7,396 nt of DNA from Massilia sp. UBA2604 (GCA_002339265.1 DDKG01000045.1:1-7396); one strand, 5' to 3'. Counted from the stretch's first letter, positions 1-6,710 are shown. A program made the numbers and translations. The notes: generated by a model from the letters alone, not told the origin.

Positions 1-54
1 TTTTGTCGTATGCTCATCCCATCGTTTTTTCTCACCAACGCATAAGGCAACATC

Positions 55-609
55 ATGGGCAACCGCCTCTCGAAAATCGCGACCCGCACCGGCGACGACG
101 GCAGCACCGGCCTGGGCGACGGCAGCCGCACCGGCAAGGACAGCGCGCGCATCCACGCGCTGGGCGAAGTCGACGAACTCAATTCCTTCGTCGGGCTGCT
201 GCTGTGCGAAGACATGCCGGCCGCTTTGCGCGAAGAGCTGGTCTCGATCCAGCACGACCTGTTCGACCTGGGCGGCGAGCTGTGCATCCCCGGCTACCAG
301 ATGATCAAGGAAGAACACGTGGCGCGCCTGGACGGCCTGCTCGAGAAATACAACGCCGACCTGCCGATCCTGAAGGAATTCATCCTGCCGGCCGGCTCGC
401 GCGCGGCGTCCACCGCCCACGTCTGCCGCACCGTATGCCGGCGCGCCGAACGCGCCATCGTGGCCCTGTCGAAGGCCGAGCAGATCCACGCCCACCCGCG
501 CCAGTACGTCAACCGCCTGTCCGACCTGATGTTCGTGCTGGCGCGCGTGCTGAACCGCCATGCCGGCGGCAGCGACGTGCTGTGGCAGCACGAGCGCAAG
601 CGGGGATAA
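55..609 (+). CDS. PduO-type cob(I)alamin (corrinoid) adenosyltransferase
   Basis: This enzyme transfers the adenosyl group of ATP to cob(I)alamin, making the coenzyme B12 used by adenosylcobalamin-dependent mutases and lyases; it is cytosolic and the family is usually trimeric. The 184 residues match the family's usual length. Visible motifs are the N-terminal ATP-binding segment TRTGDDGSTGL (residues 10-20), GEVDELNS (37-44), the helix CRTVCRRAER (124-133) with its conserved arginines, and YVNRLSDLMF (151-160). These belong to the PduO/ATR family, not to the CobA/BtuR family. The ATG at 55 has an AAGG ribosome binding site at 44-47, and the conserved motif begins only nine residues later, so the start is secure. 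The 2OG oxygenase gene follows 3 nt after the stop, suggesting co-transcription and coupled translation. No other cobalamin gene is in the window, so the role may be B12 salvage; that is inference. The upstream neighbour is outside the window. Confidence 0.96.
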   Translation: MGNRLSKIATRTGDDGSTGLGDGSRTGKDSARIHALGEVDELNSFVGLLLCEDMPAALREELVSIQHDLFDLGGELCIPGYQMIKEEHVARLDGLLEKYNADLPILKEFILPAGSRAASTAHVCRTVCRRAERAIVALSKAEQIHAHPRQYVNRLSDLMFVLARVLNRHAGGSDVLWQHERKRG

Positions 610-612
610 GCG

Positions 613-1335
613 ATGGATGACAAGGTGATGGACGACTTCATCGGCGTCTACGACGACGCGCTCAGCGCGCAGCAATGCGATGCGCTGCTGGCGCGCTTCG
701 ATGCCAGCGACAAGGTGGCGCGCGGGCGCACCGGCAACGGCGTCGACGTCGACAAGAAGGACAGCTACGACATCACCATCAACCTGCACCGCGAATGGGA
801 CGACGTCACCCAGCTGCTGCTCGAGACGATGACGCGCCACCTGGTGCAGTACGTCGACCGCTACCGCATGCTGCTGATGGGTTCCCTGTCGCCGACGCTG
901 GCGCATCCGGCCAGCGGCGCGCCGACGGTGCTGTCGATGGATAACTTCGAGGAAGTGGGCCGCCCCTATATCGAAGACCTGGTGCGCGTGCTGTACCGCC
1001 CCGGCACCATCAACCTGCAGAAGTACCGGCAGGCCAGCGGCGGCTACCACCACTGGCATTCCGAGATCTATCCGCAGAACGCCACCTGCGATTCGCTGCA
1101 CCGGGTGCTGCTGTGGATGTTCTATCTCAACGATGTGGACGACGGCGGCGAGACCGAGTTCCTGTACCAGGGCCGCAAGATCGCGCCAAGAAAGGGGCGG
1201 CTGGTGATCGCACCGGCCGGCTTCACCCACACCCACCGCGGCAATGTGGCCACGAGCGGCGACAAATACATCGCTACTTCCTGGATTTTGTACCAGCGCG
1301 CCGAGGCGCTGTTCGGCCAGCCGCAGGGGTCGTAA
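613..1335 (+). CDS. 2-oxoglutarate/Fe(II)-dependent oxygenase, prolyl 4-hydroxylase-like
   Basis: This is a predicted non-haem iron oxygenase of the 2OG-Fe(II) superfamily, which couples 2-oxoglutarate decarboxylation to hydroxylation of a substrate; the substrate cannot be told from sequence. The C-terminal half carries the double-stranded beta-helix signature. GGYHHWHSE (143-151) supplies the proximal His and an acidic ligand, read as H149-x-E151. A YLND...GGETEF strand pair follows, then PAGFTHTHRG (201-210) with the distal His (206 or 208) and R209 as the likely 2OG carboxylate anchor. The acidic ligand is Glu where most family members have Asp. The N-terminal ~100 residues look helical and resemble nothing I can name. 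No signal peptide or membrane segment is seen, so it is probably cytosolic. The ATG at 613 has GGGG at 602-605, within the end of the upstream gene; ATG 628 (codon 6) is possible but its AAGG lies only 2 nt away. The last 62 bp overlap the LysR gene on the other strand. Alternative: a phage-type 2OG oxygenase of similar architecture. Confidence 0.88.
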   Translation: MDDKVMDDFIGVYDDALSAQQCDALLARFDASDKVARGRTGNGVDVDKKDSYDITINLHREWDDVTQLLLETMTRHLVQYVDRYRMLLMGSLSPTLAHPASGAPTVLSMDNFEEVGRPYIEDLVRVLYRPGTINLQKYRQASGGYHHWHSEIYPQNATCDSLHRVLLWMFYLNDVDDGGETEFLYQGRKIAPRKGRLVIAPAGFTHTHRGNVATSGDKYIATSWILYQRAEALFGQPQGS

Positions 1336-2275
1336 CGGCAGCGAGAAAATCGTCCCAGGCCGGCCGCTCGCCCCACTGTTCGAGCAGGTAGTCGATGAAC
1401 ACCCTGACCTTTTGCGGCAGGAAGCGGTTTTCGAGGTAGACAGCCAGCACCTGGCTGCCGAACATGCCCACCGGCCGCGCCGCCGGCAGCACGTGCAGCG
1501 CGCGGCCGGCGCGGATGTCCTCGCCCACGACGAAGGTCGGCAGCAGGGCAATGCCGGCGCCGCCCAGCATGGCTTCGCGCAGCGCCCCGCTGCTGTTGAT
1601 CGCCAGGGCGCTGGCGGGCTTGAGCTGGATTGGCGCTTCGTCCCCTTCGAAGTTCCAGATCGCGCCGGGCCCTGATTCAGCGAAGGTCAGGCAGCGCGCC
1701 AGCGCCAGTCCGGCGACATCGGGCGGCATGCCCCAGCGTTCCACATACTTGGGCGAAGCCGCCAGCACGTAGCGCAGCGGCGCCACCGGACGCGCGACGA
1801 TGCTCATCAGGTCGATCTTCGGCGCCAGTCGCAGCGCGACGTCGATGCCCTCCTCCACCAGGTCGACGTGGCGATCGCTCAAGCTCAGGACCACCCGCAC
1901 CTCGGGATAGCGCGCCATGAAGCCGGGCAGTAGCGCGGCCAGTTGCGCATTCCCGAACGCCATCGAAGTCGACACGCGCAGCGTGCCGCCGGGGCCGGAC
2001 TGCTGCCCGGCGGCCGCGGCCTCGACGGCGCGGCCGGCGTCGATCATGCGCAGGGCGTGCTGGTAGATGTCGCGGCCCGCTTCGCTCAAACCGATGCGGC
2101 GCGTCGAACGGTTCAGCAGCTTGACCTGCAGCGCCTTCTCGAGCCGCGCCACCGCCTTGCTAACGCTGGCCTTGGTCGTGCCCATGCGGCGCGCCGCTTC
2201 CGAAAAACTGCCTGCCTCGACCACCTGGACGAAAGGCCACAGGTCCGCAAAATCGCGCGGCGCCAGCTCGCTCAT
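1274..2275 (-). CDS. LysR-family transcriptional regulator
   Basis: This is a DNA-binding regulator, typically a tetramer that binds upstream of its target and responds to a small co-inducer. The winged helix-turn-helix occupies residues about 9-67, with the classic pattern FVQVVEAGSFSEAARRMG...KASVSKAVARLE...LLNRSTRRIGLSEAG. A linker helix (about 68-92) and the two-lobed periplasmic-binding-like effector domain (about 95-300) follow. At 333 residues it is some 30 longer than typical; the extra part is a basic, Ala/Arg-rich tail ending in RRAGTKSRK. The stop TAG lies inside the oxygenase gene, so that tail is encoded opposite the last 62 bp of it. The ATG at 2275 has GGGG on the coding strand (positions 2284-2281) as a modest ribosome binding site. 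It is divergent from the EamA exporter gene, 95 bp away, which is the likely target, and it probably also represses itself. The effector ligand is unknown. Confidence 0.95.
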   Translation of the reverse strand: MSELAPRDFADLWPFVQVVEAGSFSEAARRMGTTKASVSKAVARLEKALQVKLLNRSTRRIGLSEAGRDIYQHALRMIDAGRAVEAAAAGQQSGPGGTLRVSTSMAFGNAQLAALLPGFMARYPEVRVVLSLSDRHVDLVEEGIDVALRLAPKIDLMSIVARPVAPLRYVLAASPKYVERWGMPPDVAGLALARCLTFAESGPGAIWNFEGDEAPIQLKPASALAINSSGALREAMLGGAGIALLPTFVVGEDIRAGRALHVLPAARPVGMFGSQVLAVYLENRFLPQKVRVFIDYLLEQWGERPAWDDFLAAVTTPAAGRTAPRRAGTKSRK

Positions 2276-2370
2276 AGTATCCCCATTGGAAACAATGTAT
2301 TATCGACTGAGCGTATTGTATCCATAAATACACGGCGCTAATCTGGCATCTCCACCTACTGGAGACGATC
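2276..2370. promoter_or_regulatory. Divergent control region between LysR regulator and EamA exporter
   Basis: This 95-bp AT-richer gap must hold both promoters and, by LysR precedent, the operator. Two perfect small dyads are visible: CATTG-GAAA-CAATG at 2284-2297 and TGTAT-CCATAA-ATACA at 2317-2332. The word GTATCC occurs at 2277-2282 and again at 2318-2323, 41 bp apart, about four helical turns. Neither dyad has the LysR T-N11-A pattern placed symmetrically, so these are candidate sites only. For the exporter, TTGTAT (2316-2321) and TAATCT (2339-2344), 17 bp apart, form a weak promoter overlapping the second dyad. For the regulator, TACAAT (2320-2315) or GATAAT (2305-2300) on the minus strand could be the -10. 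Confidence 0.5.
2349..2365 (+). promoter_or_regulatory. Hairpin covering the ribosome binding site of the EamA exporter gene
   Basis: TCTCCA (2349-2354) and TGGAGA (2360-2365) form a perfect 6-bp inverted repeat with a 5-nt loop. The right arm contains the GGAGA Shine-Dalgarno sequence, 5 nt before the ATG at 2371. If it folds in the mRNA it would hide the ribosome binding site and lower translation. The base pairing is seen directly; a regulatory role is inference, and a stem this short could be coincidental. Confidence 0.4.
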
Positions 2371-3261
2371 ATGACCGCATTCAGCATTCAAAAGCCGGCG
2401 CTCGCGGCGCCCGCGTCCACCCTGCCGCTGCTGTTCATCCTGATGTGGAGCTCGGGCTACGTGGTCGGCAAGCTCGCCCTGCCCCACGCCGGTCCGCTCA
2501 CCCTGCTGTTCCTGCGTTTTTCGGTGGCGGCCGTGGTGCTGCTGGCGATCGCGCTCGTGACCCGGGCGCCGTGGCCGACGGGCTGGAAGCCGGTGGCGCA
2601 CCTGGTTGTGGTCGGCCTGTTGATGCAGGCGCTGCAGTTTTCCGGCCTGTACACCGGCCTGAAGCTGGGCGTGAGCGCCAGCGTGTCGGCCCTGATCGTC
2701 GGCACCATGCCGCTGTTTACCGCGCTTGGCGCCAGCGTGTTCCTGCATGAAAAAGTCAGCGGCCGGCAGTGGCTCGGCCTGGCCGCGGGCCTGGGCGGCG
2801 TGGCGCTGGTGGTCGCCGACCGGATCGGCAACGCCAGCCTTGCCGGCCTGGGCGCGGTGAGCCTGGCGCTGGCGGGCATCACGCTCGGCACCCTGTATCA
2901 GAAAAAGTATTGCGCCGATGCCGACCTGCGCACCGCTGGCGTCATCCAGCTGACAGTCGCCAGCATCGTTGCGCTGCCGCTGGCCCTGGTGGTGGAAGGG
3001 TTCGAGGTGCGCTGGACGCCGACGCTGGTGCTGGCATCCGGCTGGCTATCGATCGTCAATTCGATCGGCGCCGTCAGCCTGCTGTTCCTCATGATGCGCA
3101 AGGGCGAGGCCAGCAAGGTCGCCAGCCTGTTCTACCTGATTCCCGGCACGACCGCCATGATGGGATTTGCCGTCCTCGGCGAAACGCTCGGCGCCATGAC
3201 GCTGGCCGGCTTCATGGTCACGGCTGGCGCGGTCCATGTCTGCACCCGCAAGCCGGCTTGA
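2371..3261 (+). CDS. EamA/DMT-superfamily inner-membrane transporter (probable exporter)
   Basis: This is a predicted drug/metabolite transporter of the EamA type, with two tandem five-helix repeats in the inner membrane. Family members export amino acids, nucleobase-related metabolites or toxic compounds; the substrate here cannot be assigned. Ten hydrophobic stretches are visible, roughly at residues 17-36, 41-63, 72-92, 98-122, 128-146, 155-172, 183-206, 214-238, 247-268 and 271-292. Typical sequence marks are the early MWSSGYVVGK segment, LRF near helix 2, LSALIVGTMPLFTAL-like helix 4 sequence, and the repeat-2 equivalent FYLIPGTTAMMGFAVLGE. The 296 residues are standard for the family. 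The ATG at 2371 is preceded by GGAGA at 2361-2365, a good ribosome binding site. The divergent LysR gene is its likely regulator, a common arrangement in proteobacteria. It converges on dxs, with the terminator in between. Confidence 0.93.
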   Translation: MTAFSIQKPALAAPASTLPLLFILMWSSGYVVGKLALPHAGPLTLLFLRFSVAAVVLLAIALVTRAPWPTGWKPVAHLVVVGLLMQALQFSGLYTGLKLGVSASVSALIVGTMPLFTALGASVFLHEKVSGRQWLGLAAGLGGVALVVADRIGNASLAGLGAVSLALAGITLGTLYQKKYCADADLRTAGVIQLTVASIVALPLALVVEGFEVRWTPTLVLASGWLSIVNSIGAVSLLFLMMRKGEASKVASLFYLIPGTTAMMGFAVLGETLGAMTLAGFMVTAGAVHVCTRKPA

Positions 3262-3270
3262 TGCGCGCAT

Positions 3271-3303
3271 AAAAAAAGCCCCGCTTTCGCGAGAAAGCGG
3301 GGC
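3271..3303 (-). terminator. Rho-independent terminator of the xseB-ispA-dxs operon
   Basis: A perfect 11-bp stem, GCCCCGCTTTC (3278-3288) with its complement at 3293-3303, closes a 4-nt loop (3289-3292). On the minus strand it is followed directly by seven T residues (3277-3271), a strong intrinsic terminator placed 19 nt after the dxs stop. On the plus strand the same hairpin follows the exporter gene by 16 nt, but the downstream run is only CTTGTT, so termination in that direction should be weaker. It still separates the two convergent genes. Confidence 0.93.
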
Positions 3304-3321
3304 CTTGTTCGAGACGCCGGG

Positions 3322-5196
3322 TCAGCCGTTGTTCACCACCAGCCGCGGCTCGCCCTGCGCCACCAGGCGCGCACGGATCGACGCCGCGATGCCCTTGGCA
3401 TCCAGGCCCACCGACGCCAGCAACGCTGCCGGATCGCCCTGGTCGATGAAGTTGTCGGGCAGGCCCAGGTTCAGCACCGGCTTGGCGATGCCCGCCGCTG
3501 CCAACGCTTCCATCACGGCGGCGCCGGCGCCGCCCATGATGCAGCCCTCTTCCACCGTCACCAGGAAATCGTGCTCCTGCGCCAGGCGCTTGACCAGTTC
3601 GACGTCGAGCGGCTTCACGAAGCGCATGTTGGCCACCGTCGCATCGAGTTCCTCGCCCGCCTTGATGCTCGGCGCGACCATCGAGCCGAAGGCCAGGATC
3701 GCGACGTCCTTGCCGGCGCGGCGTACCTCGCCCTTGCCGATCTCGATCGAGCTCAAGGCCTCGACGATCGGCGTACCGACGCCGGCGCCGCGCGGATAGC
3801 GCACCGCCGCCGGGCCGGGATAGTGATAGGCGGTGGTCAGCATCTGGCGGCACTCGTTCTCGTCCGACGCGGCCATCACGACCATGTTCGGGATGCAGCG
3901 CAGGTAGGCCAGGTCGTAGTTGCCGGCATGGGTCGCGCCATCGGCGCCCACCAGGCCGGCGCGGTCCAGCGCGAAGGTCACGTCCAGGTTCTGCAGCGCC
4001 ACGTCGTGGATCAGCTGGTCGTAGGCGCGCTGCAGGAAGGTCGAATAGATCGCGACCACCGGCTTGAGGCCTTCGGTGGCGATGCCGGCGCCGAAGGTCA
4101 CCGAGTGCTGCTCGGCGATGCCGACGTCGAAGTAGCGGTCAGGGTATTGCTGGTGGAAGCGCACCATGCCCGAGCCTTCGCGCATGGCGGGCGTGATGCC
4201 GACCAGGCGTTTGTCGGCGGCCGCCATATCGCACAGCCAGTTGCCGAACACCTCGGTATAGGTGATCTTGCTCGGTGCGGTGGACGGTTTGATGCCCTCG
4301 AGGTGGTTGAACTTGCCGGTGCCGTGGTACAGGATCGGCTCGGCCTCGGCCAGCTTGTAGCCCTGGCCCTTCTTGGTCACCACGTGCAGGAATTGCGGGC
4401 CCTTGAGCTTCTTGATGTTTTCCAGCGTCGGGATCAGCGAATCGAGGTCGTGGCCGTCGATCGGGCCGATGTAGTTGAAGCCGAATTCCTCGAACATCGT
4501 GGCCGGGACCACCATGCCCTTGGCGTGTTCCTCAAGCTTGCGCGCCAGATCCAGCACCGGCGCCGGCAGCACGCTCTTGCCCACGTTCTTGGCGGCGGCG
4601 TAGAACTGGCCCGACAGCAGGCGCGCCAGGTAGCGGTTCAGCGCGCCGACCGGCGGCGAGATCGACATGTCGTTGTCGTTCAGGATGACCAGCAGGTTGA
4701 CGTCGTCTTCCACGCCCGCGTTATTGAGCGCCTCGAAGGCCATGCCGGCGGTCATGGAGCCGTCGCCGATGACGGCGATCGCGTGGCGGTCCTCGCCCTT
4801 GATCTTGGCCGCGGTGGCCATGCCCAGGGCCGCCGAGATCGAGGTCGACGAGTGGGCGGTGCCGAAGGTGTCGTACTCGCTCTCGTCGCGCTTCGGGAAG
4901 CCCGACAGGCCGTTCAACTGGCGCAGGGTGGGCATGCGGCCGCGGCGACCGGTGAGGATCTTGTGCGAATAAGTCTGGTGGCCGACGTCCCACACGATGC
5001 GGTCGCGCGGCGTGTCGTACACGTAGTGCAGCGCGATCGTCAGTTCCACCGTGCCCAGGTTGGACGACAGGTGGCCGCCGGTCTTCGACACCGATTCGAG
5101 CAGGAACTGGCGCAGCTCGTGCGCCAGCGGGGTGAGCTGGGTGCGCGGCAGCTTGCGCAGGTCGGATGGGTCGTTGATTTTTTCTAGCAGGTTCAT
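3322..5196 (-). CDS. dxs: 1-deoxy-D-xylulose-5-phosphate synthase
   Basis: Dxs condenses pyruvate with glyceraldehyde 3-phosphate, releasing CO2, to give 1-deoxy-D-xylulose 5-phosphate. This is the first and often rate-controlling step of the MEP isoprenoid pathway and also feeds thiamine and pyridoxal synthesis. The 624 residues agree with the family (about 620). The thiamine-diphosphate domain carries GGHLSSNLG (40-48, H42), [16 protein letters not shown] (69-84, H73), H115 and the GDGSMTAG...ILNDNDMSI cofactor/Mg motif (144-179). The central pyrimidine-binding domain contains DVGIAEQH with the catalytic Glu at about 362 (the E. coli E370 equivalent). A transketolase C-terminal domain ends the protein. 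All key residues are present. The ATG follows the ispA stop with no gap, and GGAAGG inside the end of ispA serves as ribosome binding site, so translation is probably coupled. It is the last gene before the terminator. Confidence 0.99.
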   Translation of the reverse strand: MNLLEKINDPSDLRKLPRTQLTPLAHELRQFLLESVSKTGGHLSSNLGTVELTIALHYVYDTPRDRIVWDVGHQTYSHKILTGRRGRMPTLRQLNGLSGFPKRDESEYDTFGTAHSSTSISAALGMATAAKIKGEDRHAIAVIGDGSMTAGMAFEALNNAGVEDDVNLLVILNDNDMSISPPVGALNRYLARLLSGQFYAAAKNVGKSVLPAPVLDLARKLEEHAKGMVVPATMFEEFGFNYIGPIDGHDLDSLIPTLENIKKLKGPQFLHVVTKKGQGYKLAEAEPILYHGTGKFNHLEGIKPSTAPSKITYTEVFGNWLCDMAAADKRLVGITPAMREGSGMVRFHQQYPDRYFDVGIAEQHSVTFGAGIATEGLKPVVAIYSTFLQRAYDQLIHDVALQNLDVTFALDRAGLVGADGATHAGNYDLAYLRCIPNMVVMAASDENECRQMLTTAYHYPGPAAVRYPRGAGVGTPIVEALSSIEIGKGEVRRAGKDVAILAFGSMVAPSIKAGEELDATVANMRFVKPLDVELVKRLAQEHDFLVTVEEGCIMGGAGAAVMEALAAAGIAKPVLNLGLPDNFIDQGDPAALLASVGLDAKGIAASIRARLVAQGEPRLVVNNG

Positions 5197-6111
5197 TTAG
5201 GCCTTCCGCTGCACGATCAGGTCTGCCAGTTCGCGCAGACGCTGTGCTTTGTCTCCAAATGGCGCCAGCGCTTCGTGCGCGTCACGCCGCAGTTGCTCGG
5301 CCAGCGCGCGCGATGGCTCCAGGCCGAGGATCGACACATAGGTCGGTTTGTTGTCGGCCGCGTCCTTGCCGGCGGTCTTGCCCAGCGTGGCCGAATCGGC
5401 GGTGGCGTCGAGCACGTCGTCGACCACCTGGAACGCCAATCCCACCGCGGCCGAATACTTGTCCAGTGCCTGCAGCTCGTCCTGCGCCAGGTCGCGCCCG
5501 GCGAGCGCGCCGAGCAGCACCGACACGCGCAGCATGGCGCCGGTTTTCAGTTGATGCATGCGTTCGAGCTGTTCGCGGGTGAGCGACAGGCCGACGCTAT
5601 CGAGGTCAATCGCCTGGCCGCCGCACATGCCGGCGGAACCGGCAGCCTGCGCCAGCAGGCGCACCATCGTCAGCTGGCGCGCCGGCGGCACCAATGCGAC
5701 ATCAACGCCGGCCACCACCTCGAACGCTTGCGCCTGCAGGGTGTCGCCGACCAGCAGCGCGGTGGCTTCGTCATAGGCCACGTGCACCGTCGGCTTGCCG
5801 CGGCGCAGGGCGTCGTCGTCCATGCACGGCATGTCGTCGTGCACCAGCGAATACACGTGGATCATCTCGACCGCGCTCGCGACCCGCGCCAGCACCGAGG
5901 GCTCGGCCTCGAACAGCGCGCCGGCGGCATACGCCAGCAGCGGACGCACGCGCTTGCCGCCGCCGAGGGTGGTGTAGCGCATCGCCTCGTGCAGCTTGTG
6001 CGGCACGCGGTCGGCTGGCGGCAGGAAGGCGTCGAGCGCTTCCTCCACCCTGGCCTGGACGGCGCGGGTCCAGGCGCCGAAATCCTGCGCCGTCATGAGG
6101 TCGGCCGTCAT
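5197..6111 (-). CDS. ispA: Polyprenyl synthetase, probable farnesyl diphosphate synthase (geranyltranstransferase)
   Basis: IspA joins dimethylallyl/geranyl diphosphate with isopentenyl diphosphate to give farnesyl diphosphate, the precursor of ubiquinone side chains and undecaprenyl phosphate. Visible motifs are GGGKRVRP (50-57), the first Asp-rich motif DDMPCMDDD (92-100), GGQAIDLD (164-171), KTGAML (189-194) and the second Asp-rich motif DDVLD (231-235), all needed for Mg-diphosphate binding. Tyr87, five residues before the first motif, and the two-residue insert in that motif fit the bacterial type II farnesyl synthases, so a C15 product is favoured over geranylgeranyl. The 304 residues are normal (E. 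coli IspA has 299). The start overlaps the xseB stop by 4 nt (ATGA); a second ATG at codon 6 is also possible. The stop TAA abuts the dxs ATG. Confidence 0.97.
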   Translation of the reverse strand: MTADLMTAQDFGAWTRAVQARVEEALDAFLPPADRVPHKLHEAMRYTTLGGGKRVRPLLAYAAGALFEAEPSVLARVASAVEMIHVYSLVHDDMPCMDDDALRRGKPTVHVAYDEATALLVGDTLQAQAFEVVAGVDVALVPPARQLTMVRLLAQAAGSAGMCGGQAIDLDSVGLSLTREQLERMHQLKTGAMLRVSVLLGALAGRDLAQDELQALDKYSAAVGLAFQVVDDVLDATADSATLGKTAGKDAADNKPTYVSILGLEPSRALAEQLRRDAHEALAPFGDKAQRLRELADLIVQRKA

Positions 6112-6374
6112 TGCGCCGCCTCGTCGTCGCTGAATGGCTTGAGCATGTCGCCTTCGAGCACCTTGACCTGGGACTCGACTTTTTCGAGCTGGGCCGCGCA
6201 GTACTTGACCAGTTCGGAGCCGCGCGCATAGGCCGCGACCGAGGCTTCCAGCGGCAAGGCGCCGGATTCCATCTGTGTCACGAGCTGGGCCAGTTCGGCC
6301 ATCGCCTGCTCGAAGGATTGCGGAGGCGTTGCCGCTGCCGCCGGCGCGCTATCCGCTGTCATATTCTTTGCCAT
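6108..6374 (-). CDS. xseB: Exodeoxyribonuclease VII small subunit
   Basis: XseB is the small helical subunit that, in several copies, binds one XseA to form exonuclease VII, which degrades single-stranded DNA from both ends in repair. The conserved core is SFEQAMAELAQLVTQMESGALPLEASVAAYARGSELVKYCAAQLEKVESQVKVLE (about residues 20-74), two helices in a hairpin with the family's typical LE-S...Y-G-L pattern. The N-terminal ~18 residues are an Ala/Pro-rich, non-conserved extension. At 88 residues it is of usual size. It leads the xseB-ispA-dxs unit, overlapping ispA by 4 nt. The chosen ATG at 6374 has no clear Shine-Dalgarno sequence; ATG 6362 (codon 5) is equally poor, so the exact start is open. 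xseA is not in the window, as is usual. Confidence 0.95.
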   Translation of the reverse strand: MAKNMTADSAPAAAATPPQSFEQAMAELAQLVTQMESGALPLEASVAAYARGSELVKYCAAQLEKVESQVKVLEGDMLKPFSDDEAAQ

Positions 6375-6586
6375 AAATAAGTCTGTATCGTGAACGCGCG
6401 CTTTGTGCGCCGTGGGTCAGTCCAATCGCGTATTTTAGATCAATCCCACCCCACAAGGGGCGCACATTGCAGTATCCACAACTAGCAAGTGCGTCAATAA
6501 TCCGTCTGACGTCTCTTTTCCAATATGAAAACCATGCCTCATCGGCAACACATCAAGCGCCGCGCACCACAATCTCGCGCCGGCCC

Positions 6587-6616
6587 AAGACGGTAGAGCC
6601 TGTTCCGCAGTATAAT
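6587..6616 (+). promoter_or_regulatory. Sigma-70-type promoter candidate for the Rieske oxygenase gene
   Basis: TATAAT at 6611-6616 matches the -10 consensus exactly, in a genome where such words are rare. The best -35 is weak: AAGACG at 6587-6592 with an 18-bp spacer matches the consensus TTGACA only in the central GAC. A start near 6623 would leave an untranslated leader of about 90 nt before the ATG at 6711. Confidence 0.5.
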
Positions 6617-6696
6617 CTCCGGTTCTGTCCGAAATACCGTATTCCTCTACTTAAATACTGGTCTTTGGATTCTTTCTCTTCTTTGGAAGCTTACTT

Positions 6697-6705
6697 AAAG
6701 GGGGG
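6697..6705 (+). promoter_or_regulatory. Ribosome binding site deciding the Rieske gene start
   Basis: AAAGGGGGG lies 5 nt before the ATG at 6711, a strong Shine-Dalgarno-like stretch. It fixes the start, and the open frame after it shows the expected N-terminus of a Rieske oxygenase. Confidence 0.75.
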
Positions 6706-6710
6706 TTGGG

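Larger units (their letters stand above)
6375..6710. promoter_or_regulatory. Divergent intergenic region between xseB operon and Rieske oxygenase gene
   Basis: This 336-bp stretch is clearly AT-richer than its flanks and has no convincing gene. It must contain promoters for both directions. On the minus strand, TAAAAT (6437-6432) is a good -10 for xseB, but no matching -35 is obvious. On the plus strand there is a perfect TATAAT at 6611-6616. Between the latter and the Rieske start is a T/C-rich leader (about 6660-6685), and the 8-mer TACTTAAA occurs at 6648-6655 and 6692-6699. A small CCCC-ACAA-GGGG dyad sits at about 6449-6460. I see no tRNA, terminator or riboswitch pattern that I can name. 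Confidence 0.6.

Noticed and set aside
3..620. A 205-codon frame overlapping the adenosyltransferase gene
   Set aside because: It is an Arg/Pro-rich frame-shifted shadow of the real gene without motifs.
2356..2891. Minus-strand frames opposite the exporter gene
   Set aside because: They are low-complexity shadows (Gln/Arg/His- or Ser/Thr/Pro-rich). The plus strand shows ten clear membrane helices and a good ribosome binding site.
3571..5187. A 538-codon open frame antisense to dxs
   Set aside because: Long antisense frames are common in high-GC DNA. The product is a low-complexity Arg/Ala/His/Val-rich shadow and dxs is certain on the other strand.
5275..6231. A 318-codon open frame antisense to ispA and xseB
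   Set aside because: It is a shadow of two well-supported genes, with Gln/Arg/His-rich composition and no domain.
6438..6443. TTGATC on the minus strand, resembling an FNR/ANR half-site or a -35 box
   Set aside because: The second half-site (ATCAA at the right spacing) is missing, and no -10 lies 16-18 bp downstream.
6472..6480. GTATCCACA, one mismatch from the DnaA box TTATCCACA
   Set aside because: It is a single copy with no cluster, no AT-rich unwinding element and no dnaA/dnaN neighbours, so chance is the better explanation.
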